Source: Spirochaetales bacterium (lineage in GTDB: Bacteria > Spirochaetota > Spirochaetia > DSM-27196 > SKKC01). Taken from it: 6,958 nucleotides of DNA. The position numbers and the translations under genes are program-made. Under the pieces are notes generated by a model that saw only the letters and a list, made by a program, of their open reading frames with translations, made no database searches and was not told the DNA's origin. Numbering within the stretch: the stretch's first letter is position 1; each line of letters begins with the position of its first letter. Below, in pieces: positions 1 through 5,882 of this stretch. The stretch spans positions 1 through 6,958 of the forward strand of contig SLAN01000308.1 in NCBI GenBank assembly GCA_007126865.1, in the 5' to 3' direction.

Positions 1-575
1 ACGAGATCTTCGGCGGCCCGAAAGTCCCACAGGATCGCCGCATGCAGCTCCGCCGGCGGCCGCACCCCACCGAGCACACACTCCAGATACGCCGGGGCGA
101 AACGGTCGAGAAAATAGCGCGCCCTCGGCGCAGTCAGCCACCGCCGCGCCCCTTCCACCGACTCCCCCGTCGCATACGAGAAGTCGATGAGTCGCAACTG
201 TCCGTCGGAGCCGAGAAGCACATTCCCGTTAACAAGGTCGTTATGGTAGCAGCCGCGCTCGCCGAGCACCGCAACAGCCTGCCCGATCTGCCGCCGCCAA
301 TCCGCCGGCGCATTCGCTTCGCAGAGCGGCACACCGGCCTCCTCCATGATGAACGCCGACTCGAGCCAGTCTACATCGAGCACCGCGGGAACAAGTCCGG
401 TATCGCCGAGTTCCCGCAGCCATCCCACCTCGTTCTCGAGGAGCTGCGGCCCGATCTCAGGCACGAAACGCTTCAGAACCCTTCCATCCGCAAGCCGGAA
501 CACCCGAGAGGTCGGCCCGGTGTGGGGTGAAGCGCCAAGCTCGAGCAGCGTATCCTTGTAGCGAACTGTGTTCAT
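1..575 (-). CDS. Protein-kinase-fold (RIO/lipopolysaccharide-kinase-like) phosphotransferase, C-terminus cut by window edge
   Basis: The reading frame is open from the ATG at 575 to the window edge, giving 191 residues and no stop. It shows the core of the protein kinase-like fold. A beta-3 type lysine lies in VLKRF (K35), acidic residues that could be the helix-C glutamate lie near 47-49, and a hinge-like IMEEAG lies around 76-81. The catalytic loop is HNDLVNGNVLL (H111, D113, N118) and the metal-binding aspartate is in LIDFSYA (D131). Spacing D113 to N118 is the usual HxDxxxxN spacing. DFS replaces the common DFG, which is seen in small bacterial RIO-like and lipopolysaccharide-core kinases. 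There is no signal peptide, so it should be cytoplasmic. The substrate cannot be read from the sequence; an aminoglycoside-phosphotransferase-like role is possible but less likely. No good ribosome binding site precedes the ATG. It lies 72 bases behind a lipoprotein gene on the same strand and may be co-transcribed with it. Confidence 0.75.
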   Translation of the reverse strand, partial: MNTVRYKDTLLELGASPHTGPTSRVFRLADGRVLKRFVPEIGPQLLENEVGWLRELGDTGLVPAVLDVDWLESAFIMEEAGVPLCEANAPADWRRQIGQAVAVLGERGCYHNDLVNGNVLLGSDGQLRLIDFSYATGESVEGARRWLTAPRARYFLDRFAPAYLECVLGGVRPPAELHAAILWDFRAAEDL

Positions 576-580
576 CGATT

Positions 581-597
581 CCGGTATATCGTACCGG
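581..597. repeat. Inverted repeat just upstream of the kinase-like gene
   Basis: CCGGTA (581-586) and TACCGG (592-597) form a perfect 6-base dyad around a 5-base centre, ending six bases before the kinase-like ATG at 575. In the minus-strand transcript it could fold as a small hairpin at the start site and limit initiation, or it could be a protein-binding dyad. No T-run follows, so it is not a standard intrinsic terminator. Confidence 0.35.
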
Positions 598-617
598 CTA
601 TCGGTGCGGCAACGACA

Positions 618-639
618 GGCGCTCGTGCATGGAAGCGCC
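618..639 (-). terminator. Possible hairpin after the propeller lipoprotein gene
   Basis: GGCGCT (618-623) and AGCGCC (634-639) can pair as a 6-base GC-rich stem with a 10-base loop, starting 9 bases after the stop of the lipoprotein gene on the minus strand. No T-run follows, so termination, if any, would be weak or factor-assisted. It could also protect the 3' end of a processed transcript. Confidence 0.3.
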
Positions 640-647
640 GTTTACGT

Positions 648-1970
648 TCAATACGCAACGACCAGTTCGAAGAATGCGAAGGGATCGCCTGCATCGGAGT
701 ACTCTTCCCACTCCTCCTCGTCCGGATCGAAGGCGAGCAACCGCGCGTTGTCCGGGTCGCCGTCCCAATCGGTCACGATGATCGGACCTGACTCTTCGCG
801 CTTGGCGACAAAGCGCTGCGGACCGAGGAACTCGCCCTCCTGCGGCGTCACCGCGTCGATCGAATCGGGATTGAAATCCGCATCGAAGCGAAGCATTTGT
901 GGGTATTCCAACGCATCAAACCCGTCCTCGATCGCAAGAGTCGCGTACACCTCGTTGCCTATGACGTTAACGTCGCGCACCACATCCAACGGGTCAAAGA
1001 CTTCATCGAATACATCCCAACCCAGTGCCTCGGGAGCCAAGGAGTCGACCACCAAATCTTCATCCGCATCCGGATCGATTCGGACCACCCAGAACCAGTT
1101 TCCGAACTCATTAGTGTTCACCGCAGCGACGATGTGTCCGTTTTCGTCGATGTCGAGGCCGAAAACCTGTGACTCTGCCAGATCAGAGGGATCGGGGATT
1201 GTCTCCTCTGCTAGGTCCTCGGCGCCGATAATGGGCTCATCCGAAGCATTCCCGGTTTCCGTATCGAGGACGTACAGTCCGAGGCCGGGATCCGGGAAAC
1301 CCCAGAAGTAGACACGGTCCCGGTCGGAATCGACGGCAAGTGCATCCACGGCGGTGCTTTCCAGATAGACGTCAACCGTTTGATCGTCGAAGAAGTCCCC
1401 TGTCCTGATCAGACCGTACGTCGGAAATACCCCGTAGTCAGCAACCCACAGATAGCCGTCGTCATCATATGCGGCATTGCTCGGCTGGAAATCGTCCAAT
1501 GTCCCGATACCATCCGCACCGAGCTCCCGCCGCCCTGCTCCGCTTATGTCTCGTATTTGGACCAACCGCTCGTTGCCGGGATCGGGGATGATCGGGCCCG
1601 GGGTCATCGGTACGGTTATCTCGTATTCGCCGGGATCGGGGAAATCTGCAGTGACGTCACCGGAATAGACGTCGTCGATCGTGAGCAGCTCGATGAAGCG
1701 CTGTTCTCCCGGAGGCAATTCGACCACGTGCGCGCCATCATCTGGGGAGATAGTCTCCTGAATGGTCTCAATATCCGGGGCATCTATGGTCAACTCGAGC
1801 TCCGTGACCCGATCGGGAAGGTCACCGACAAGCGAAAACCTCGGGTACACCGATTGCTCGGTGTCGGTCAGCGCCGCCCCACAGCCAAGAAAGACTGTCA
1901 ACGTAATCGCCGAAAGCAGTGTTGCAGTGCAGTTCGCTCGTCTTTTACCGTTTTCCGAGCGCGTGCTCAT
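648..1970 (-). CDS. Acidic beta-propeller-like lipoprotein, copy A of a tandem pair
   Basis: This 440-residue protein has a basic N-terminus, a hydrophobic stretch (about 17-28) and a lipobox ending FLGC, so lipidation at C30 and attachment to the outside of a membrane are expected. Residues about 40-128 look like an all-beta domain (YPRFSLVG, VTELELTIDAPD, DVYSG, PGEYEITVPM). From about 131 onward there are repeating propeller-like strands: NERLVQIRD, an NHL/SMP-30-like turn with LWVAD (173-178), DALAVDSD, a GLDIDENG loop resembling a calcium site (271-278), and VYATLAI. Mature Asp and Glu content is very high, with a single lysine (K390). The ATG at 1970 has GGAG (1981-1984) 10 bases upstream. 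The neighbouring gene at 2122-3450 is a clear paralogue, about 77% identical by eye over residues 34-153 and less conserved after that. I do not recognise a named family; ligand binding or surface structure is inference. Confidence 0.85.
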   Translation of the reverse strand: MSTRSENGKRRANCTATLLSAITLTVFLGCGAALTDTEQSVYPRFSLVGDLPDRVTELELTIDAPDIETIQETISPDDGAHVVELPPGEQRFIELLTIDDVYSGDVTADFPDPGEYEITVPMTPGPIIPDPGNERLVQIRDISGAGRRELGADGIGTLDDFQPSNAAYDDDGYLWVADYGVFPTYGLIRTGDFFDDQTVDVYLESTAVDALAVDSDRDRVYFWGFPDPGLGLYVLDTETGNASDEPIIGAEDLAEETIPDPSDLAESQVFGLDIDENGHIVAAVNTNEFGNWFWVVRIDPDADEDLVVDSLAPEALGWDVFDEVFDPLDVVRDVNVIGNEVYATLAIEDGFDALEYPQMLRFDADFNPDSIDAVTPQEGEFLGPQRFVAKREESGPIIVTDWDGDPDNARLLAFDPDEEEWEEYSDAGDPFAFFELVVAY

Positions 1971-2121
1971 TCGTGTTTGTCTCCGTTCATTCGGTAGGCG
2001 ATATATCTGCCAATCATTCTCCGCAGGAAAGTATCACAATCGAACTGTTTTCCCAAGCCATTTTCTATTACCAATTGCTACCACTGGGCTACCGTTATCG
2101 GCTACCGGCAACGTTCGATCG
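1971..2121 (-). promoter_or_regulatory. Gap between the two propeller genes with iterated GGTAGC motifs
   Basis: On the minus strand this 151-base gap carries GGTAGC three times (2101-2106, 2088-2093, 2077-2082) and a related GGTAAT (2067-2072), with start-to-start spacings of 13, 11 and 10 bases. They lie roughly 100-135 bases upstream of the copy A start, on nearly one helical face. An extended -10-like TGTGATACT lies closer to the gene with a poor TTGGGA box upstream, so a separate promoter for copy A is possible but weakly supported. No terminator with a T-run was found. Confidence 0.3.
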
Positions 2122-3450
2122 CTATATTATTAGCGGCCCCAACAGCTCGAAGAAAACGAACAAATCACCAGAGTCGACGTATATGTGCCAGCTATCGGGA
2201 TCATGACCATCGAACGCCACGACTCGCGCGTTCGCGGCCTGACCGTCCCAATCGGTGACAAGTATACGATCGCCGTCACCGCGCTGCCTAACAAAACGCT
2301 GCGGTCCCAGAAATCCGCCGTTGTCGAGGGTCACGGCCTCGACAGAATCAGGATCAAAGTCGGTGACGAAACGGACCATTTCGTCGTAATCGGCGTCAAT
2401 GTCGACCGCCATCGTCGCGTAGACGTAATCGTCCAGCATTAACACGTCGCGGACTACGTCCAGTCGAGATTCCGGCACGAAAGTGTCCCAGCCGAGCTCG
2501 CCCGGCCCGAGCGAATCTGTGACCACATCTTCAGTCGCGTCCGGATCGATACGAACGACCCAGAGTGCGTTGAAGTCTTCGAAATCGTCGAGATTAAAGA
2601 TGTTTAACGCCGCAATGATAGTTCCGTCATTGTCGATATCGAGCCCGAAAACCCGCGATTCTCCGTCCGCCTCGATGATCTGTTGAGCCAGCTGCCCATG
2701 CAGAACTACCAGATCTTCGGAAACCTCCTCAGCCTCCATATCCAGGTAGTACAGCCCGACTCCCGGATCCCATTCCCCCCATAAGTAGACTCGGCGACGC
2801 TCGGAATCCACGGCAAGCGCATCGACGTCGGCTCCCTCCATGAACCCCTCCACGCCGGATTCAGCTGATAGATCGTCGATCCGGAGGAGCCCGTATGTGC
2901 CGCCGTTCTCGCCCCCGTCGGCAACCCAGAGGTTTCCGTTGTCGTCGTAGGCAACGTCGGTCGGAGAGAAGTCAGCCAGGTCGATGTCTGCGTCCGCACC
3001 AAACTCTCGCCTTCCCGCCCCGCTCATGTCGCGGATCTGGACGAGGCGTTCGTTGCCGTAGTCGGGAATGACGGGACCGGGCGTCATCGGGACGGTTACC
3101 TCGTATTCACCGGCGTCGGGGAAGTCGGCGGTGACGCTGCCGGAGTAGACATCATCGACGGCGAGCAGCTCGATGAGCCGATTCTCTCCGCGGGGGATTT
3201 CGACGACGTGCGGCCCGTCGTCGGCGGCGATCGTCGTGCTGACGGTGGTCATGTCCGGAGCGTCGATCGTGAGCTCGAGCTCGGTCACCCGTTGGGGTAG
3301 CTCGCCGACGAGCGAGAAGCGGGGGTATACCGCGTGATCGGCATCCGTCAGAGCCGGCGCGCAGCCGAGCAGAAGTGTCATCGCGATCAATGAAAGGAGA
3401 ATTGTCTCGCTCGTCACTCGTCGTTTTCCGTATTCCGGGTGCTTACTCAT
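2122..3450 (-). CDS. Acidic beta-propeller-like lipoprotein, copy B of a tandem pair
   Basis: This 442-residue protein is built like its downstream paralogue: basic N-terminus, hydrophobic segment, lipobox LLLGC with lipidation expected at C30, a beta-rich domain (about 40-128), then a propeller-like region to the C-terminus. The NHL/SMP-30-like turn ends LWVAD (174-178), a DIDNDG loop at 271-276 resembles a calcium-binding turn, and the end is hydrophobic (FVFFELLGPLII). The mature chain has no lysine and no cysteine apart from C30, and is rich in Asp and Glu. The frame is open to a GTG at 3477, but the ATG at 3450 is preferred: GGAG (3461-3464) sits 10 bases before it, exactly as in copy A, and the proteins then align from the first residue (GKRR at 8-11, C30 in both). 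Family unknown; its role outside the cytoplasm is inferred from the lipobox only. Confidence 0.85.
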   Translation of the reverse strand: MSKHPEYGKRRVTSETILLSLIAMTLLLGCAPALTDADHAVYPRFSLVGELPQRVTELELTIDAPDMTTVSTTIAADDGPHVVEIPRGENRLIELLAVDDVYSGSVTADFPDAGEYEVTVPMTPGPVIPDYGNERLVQIRDMSGAGRREFGADADIDLADFSPTDVAYDDNGNLWVADGGENGGTYGLLRIDDLSAESGVEGFMEGADVDALAVDSERRRVYLWGEWDPGVGLYYLDMEAEEVSEDLVVLHGQLAQQIIEADGESRVFGLDIDNDGTIIAALNIFNLDDFEDFNALWVVRIDPDATEDVVTDSLGPGELGWDTFVPESRLDVVRDVLMLDDYVYATMAVDIDADYDEMVRFVTDFDPDSVEAVTLDNGGFLGPQRFVRQRGDGDRILVTDWDGQAANARVVAFDGHDPDSWHIYVDSGDLFVFFELLGPLII

Positions 3451-3460
3451 CTGTCTTTCT

Positions 3461-3464
3461 CTCC
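3461..3464 (-). promoter_or_regulatory. Ribosome binding site that decides the start of copy B
   Basis: GGAG on the minus strand lies 10 bases before the ATG at 3450. Copy A has the same ACGGAGA core at the same distance (GGAG at 1981-1984). This favours 3450 over the upstream in-frame GTG at 3477, which would place the binding site inside the coding sequence. Confidence 0.65.
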
Positions 3465-3525
3465 GTTGTTGCGTCACGGGACTCGAATCCCAAGGGGTCC
3501 ATGCAGAAACCTATCACACGCGCCT

Positions 3526-3555
3526 ATTTTTCCCCACCCATATATTCTCTTGCAA
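3526..3555 (-). promoter_or_regulatory. Candidate promoter of the propeller lipoprotein genes
   Basis: On the minus strand TTGCAA (3550-3555) resembles a -35 box and AAAAAT (3526-3531) a -10 box, 18 bases apart, each matching 4 of 6 consensus positions. The surrounding bases are the most AT-rich part of the gap, and the copy B start lies about 75 bases downstream. This is pattern matching only; the sigma factor consensus of this organism is unknown. Confidence 0.25.
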
Positions 3556-3564
3556 AAACAGACG

Positions 3565-3732
3565 CTAAGCGGTGAATGGTGTCCACGGTTTGGAAGGAAT
3601 ACCAACAACGGATAGGCAGTAGATAGTGACCTCGCCGCCAGGAACGAATCCGATCTCGAGACAGTCGGCTTCGACGGCTACATGAATTCGCCCCAACTTC
3701 CGCAATGTGGATATCGTTTCGCGACTCCGTTA
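3565..3732 (-). pseudogene. Possible C-terminal gene remnant between divergent lipoprotein genes
   Basis: On the minus strand a stop-free frame runs from after a TAA at 3730-3732 to a TAG at 3565-3567. Its peptide reads like real protein rather than noise, for example GRIHVAVEADCLEIGF followed by VPGGEVTIYCLSVVGIP, with Gly-Gly turns, alternating beta-type residues and mostly C or G in third codon positions in its middle. There is no ATG or GTG in frame; TTG codons at 3705 and 3696 lack a convincing ribosome binding site. It may be the tail of a decayed gene, a small gene with a TTG start, or chance. I do not recognise the family. Confidence 0.25.
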
Positions 3733-3775
3733 CGTTCGGAACCCATATTTCGTGGCCCGTACAGTACCGTATCCC

Positions 3776-3780
3776 GGAGG
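3776..3780 (+). promoter_or_regulatory. Strong ribosome binding site for the WG-repeat lipoprotein
   Basis: GGAGG lies 7 bases before the ATG at 3788. It settles the start: the same frame stays open upstream to an ATG at 3707, but starting there would bury the signal peptide behind 27 extra residues. Confidence 0.8.
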
Positions 3781-3787
3781 ATTTCTA

Positions 3788-4858
3788 ATGAACACGAATA
3801 GAGTATTTATTGGCCTGATTGTGATGCTCTCACTTGCAATCCTATCTGTCGCTTGTGAAAGCCCGACTGGACCGACAGAAGATGATGGCGAGCAACAACT
3901 CGACGGGCTACCAGGAGAGGATGCGAACCCCAACCTCTTTCCTGTGGAAGCCGATGACGATGATTGGGGCTTCATCGATCCCGAAGGAGAGATCCAGATC
4001 GCGGCCCAATTCGACGAGGCGGAGCATTTCGTTGAAGGATGGGCCCGGGTCGTAGACGATGGGGATTATCTCTTCATCGACGAGACAGGTCAGGTTGTGT
4101 TGAGGCCGGATGTCTCGTATGTTGACTCCTTCTCGGAGGGACTCGCACGTGCCCGGAAAGATGCGGATGGGCAGTGGGGCTACATCGATGACAGTGGAGA
4201 TTTCACTATTTCGCCGCAGTTCGATCTTGCCGGGACGTTCGCCGAAGGTTTCGCAGCCGTTCGCCCCGAGGTGCCCGGCGATAATTCCGACGACGGGTGG
4301 GGCTACATCGACAGCAGTGGCGAGTTCGCGATCGAGCCACAGTTCGGTGGCGCTCAGCGCTTTGGTGACGGTCTTGCACCCGTACGGGAGGATTTCTCTT
4401 TAGACAATGACTGGGGTTTCATCAATTCGGACGGTGAGTTCGAGATCGAAGCCGCATACGAGTCGGCGAAGTGGTTCAGCGAAGGACTTGCTCCGGTGAA
4501 TACCGGCGATTCCCTCAACCCCGCGTGGGGATATATCGATACCTCGGGCGAGCTCGTGATCGAAGATGATTGGTACGATGCACAACCGTTCTCCGAGGGC
4601 AGCGGTCCCGTTCAAGAGGATTCCCAGTTCGGTGGCGGTGGAAGCTGGCTTTACGTCGACAGCGACGGCGAAGAGCTCTTCGATGAGGACCGGTACGATT
4701 TCGCCGAACCGTTCTCTCGAGGACTTGGTCGTGTGTCGATCTCCGGGACCGCTCCCGATTATGACGTTGGTGGTGGCGAGACAGAGTACGATCTGAGCGA
4801 GACCGACCTCGGCTACATCGACGAAGATGGTAATCAAGTCTGGCCGTCCGACGATTGA
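3788..4858 (+). CDS. WG-repeat acidic lipoprotein
   Basis: This is a 356-residue exported protein. A short signal peptide (hydrophobic 6-21) ends in the lipobox LSVAC, with lipidation expected at C23, followed by an acidic Gly/Pro-rich linker (24-58). The rest is a run of WG-type beta repeats starting near W60, Y94, W130, W171, W209, W247, W287 and a partial one at L341. Each unit follows the pattern WGYID..GE..I...F..A..F.EGLA.V, typical of the WG_beta_rep family; the second, seventh and eighth units have lost the W or the WG pair. Asp and Glu dominate and the mature chain has only two lysines (K124, K228). WG-repeat proteins are widespread in bacteria but mostly lack a known biochemical activity; scaffold or binding functions are usually assumed. 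It is transcribed away from the propeller lipoproteins, and the 337-base gap could hold control sites for both. Confidence 0.9.
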   Translation: MNTNRVFIGLIVMLSLAILSVACESPTGPTEDDGEQQLDGLPGEDANPNLFPVEADDDDWGFIDPEGEIQIAAQFDEAEHFVEGWARVVDDGDYLFIDETGQVVLRPDVSYVDSFSEGLARARKDADGQWGYIDDSGDFTISPQFDLAGTFAEGFAAVRPEVPGDNSDDGWGYIDSSGEFAIEPQFGGAQRFGDGLAPVREDFSLDNDWGFINSDGEFEIEAAYESAKWFSEGLAPVNTGDSLNPAWGYIDTSGELVIEDDWYDAQPFSEGSGPVQEDSQFGGGGSWLYVDSDGEELFDEDRYDFAEPFSRGLGRVSISGTAPDYDVGGGETEYDLSETDLGYIDEDGNQVWPSDD

Positions 4859-4869
4859 TTCCGTGGGGT

Positions 4870-4923
4870 CGGCGGTCCCTTGTCCTGCCGGTGTACGCTC
4901 GCGTTCACTTGCGGCGACCGCCG
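4870..4923. repeat. Eight-base inverted repeat after the WG-repeat gene
   Basis: CGGCGGTC (4870-4877) and GACCGCCG (4916-4923) are perfect inverted copies separated by 38 bases, beginning 12 bases after the stop codon. The stem could form a long-loop hairpin at the 3' end of the transcript. There is no T-run after it, so a simple intrinsic terminator is not supported. Confidence 0.3.
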
Positions 4924-4980
4924 GAAGGAGGACTGTGCCGCTGTTCACCCATCGGTCGCCTGATCCCGGGCGTTCACTTG
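4901..4980. repeat. Direct repeats of GCGTTCACTTG
   Basis: GCGTTCACTTG occurs at 4901-4911 and again at 4970-4980. A shorter related block, TGTTCACC, occurs at 4942-4949 between them. All are in the non-coding gap upstream of the SDR/patatin pair and point the same way, as regulator-binding repeats often do. Function unknown. Confidence 0.4.
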
Positions 4981-5049
4981 TGCATGGCACGCTTCGATTT
5001 ACCAGGCACTACCGTCCCGGCTCGATCACTGTCCGCCGGCGACATCCAT

Positions 5050-5093
5050 TTGCGTTTTCCTCCACGAGGAGTATTCTATTCCGGGAAGAATAC
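5050..5093 (+). promoter_or_regulatory. Candidate promoter with overlapping dyad for the SDR-patatin unit
   Basis: TTGCGT (5050-5055) and TATTCT (5072-5077) are spaced 16 bases apart and could be -35 and -10 boxes. Overlapping the -10 is a long dyad: GTATTC (5071-5076) pairs with GAATAC (5088-5093), and inside it TTCC (5079-5082) pairs with GGAA (5084-5087), giving ten paired positions with a two-base offset. A second dyad, TCCTC/GAGGA (5058-5070), fills the spacer. The layout fits a repressor operator placed over a promoter about 37 bases before the ATG at 5130. Alternatively the transcript could fold as a leader hairpin. Confidence 0.4.
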
Positions 5094-5129
5094 AAGTCGC
5101 GATTCTGGAGTGAACTGGGGGGATGACGG

Positions 5130-5861
5130 ATGGAACAATCGAAAACAGCAGTAGTCGCCGGCGGCACCGGCGGCATCGGTGAGGGAATTGTCGCCGCGCT
5201 CATGCGTGATGGCTACGATGTCTACGTTCCGGTGCGCCCCGGCGTACACAGCGAGCGGCTCGAGCAGTACGTAGGAGGCATCGAACACGGCTCTCTTACT
5301 TGTCTGCCGGCGGATCTGGAGAAGATCGAAGAGGTCGAGGCGTTTCGCGACCGGATCGTCGAAGCAGCCGGTCGGCTCGATCTGGCGGTGGTGTCGGTCG
5401 GCTCGTTCTATTACGGCTATCCGCTTCGCAGCATGCCGCCGGAGGATTGGGATCGGATCCTGCGGGATAATCTCTCGACGCACTTCAACGCGCAACGCGT
5501 CTTCGTCGATCTGCTCTATCGGCAGAAACACGGCGCCTATATCGTGCTCACCGGGCCGGAGGCCGATCACGTATTCCAGGATGCCGAGGTCATGTCGGTA
5601 GCCGCCGCAGCTCAGAAAATGATGGCTCGTGCGCTCGCCTTCGAGGCGTTCGATTCTCCGATTCGCGTTCACGTTGTAACATCGCACACGCCGGTGAACA
5701 CGCGCAGTCGAGCCGGAAATGCGGGCCCCGACTGGATTACCGCGGCCGACCTCGGCTCCTACATCGCCGCGCTCGCCGCCGGCAGCCTTCCGAGCGCCGG
5801 CGAGACGGTGCACGAGCTGGAGAACGGCACGCATCTGCAGCGGCTGATCGGCAGGAAATAG
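5130..5861 (+). CDS. Short-chain dehydrogenase/reductase-fold protein lacking the catalytic Ser-Tyr-Lys
   Basis: At 243 residues this has the normal length for a classical SDR. The N-terminal Rossmann signature is present (VVAGGTGGIGEG, G11-G19), as is an Arg after strand 2 (R36) suggesting NADP(H) preference, an AD motif (D62) that would contact adenine, the strand-4 region VVSVGS in place of NNAG, and the structural Asn N114 in DNLSTHF. The active site is not intact. The strand-5 Ser is replaced (YIVLTG, T141-G142), and where the family has YxxxK this protein has M155 and A159 ahead of RALAFE. It should keep the fold and perhaps bind a nucleotide, but a standard hydride transfer is unlikely. 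The start at 5130 has a G-rich tract (5117-5122) seven bases upstream. The patatin gene follows after 21 bases, so the two are probably one operon. The protein should be soluble and cytoplasmic. Confidence 0.85.
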   Translation: MEQSKTAVVAGGTGGIGEGIVAALMRDGYDVYVPVRPGVHSERLEQYVGGIEHGSLTCLPADLEKIEEVEAFRDRIVEAAGRLDLAVVSVGSFYYGYPLRSMPPEDWDRILRDNLSTHFNAQRVFVDLLYRQKHGAYIVLTGPEADHVFQDAEVMSVAAAAQKMMARALAFEAFDSPIRVHVVTSHTPVNTRSRAGNAGPDWITAADLGSYIAALAAGSLPSAGETVHELENGTHLQRLIGRK

Positions 5862-5882
5862 CGACGATGTGCGAGGAAGCCG

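Noticed and set aside
568..1311. Long open frame on the plus strand opposite lipoprotein copy A
   Set aside because: The peptide is a low-complexity Ser-rich chain produced by reading the Asp/Glu-rich gene backwards; the minus-strand paralogue alignment shows which strand is coding.
2067..2106. CRISPR-like or replication iteron array
   Set aside because: The repeated unit is only six bases, the spacing is irregular, and no cas or replication gene is near.
4400..4990. Open frame on the minus strand opposite the WG-repeat gene
   Set aside because: The plus strand carries recognisable WG repeats, a lipobox and a strong ribosome binding site; the antisense peptide shows no motif.
4859..5129. 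Small genes in the gap before the SDR gene
   Set aside because: Frames are open but lack ribosome binding sites and give Arg/Pro/Ser-rich peptides without protein-like pattern; the region looks regulatory.
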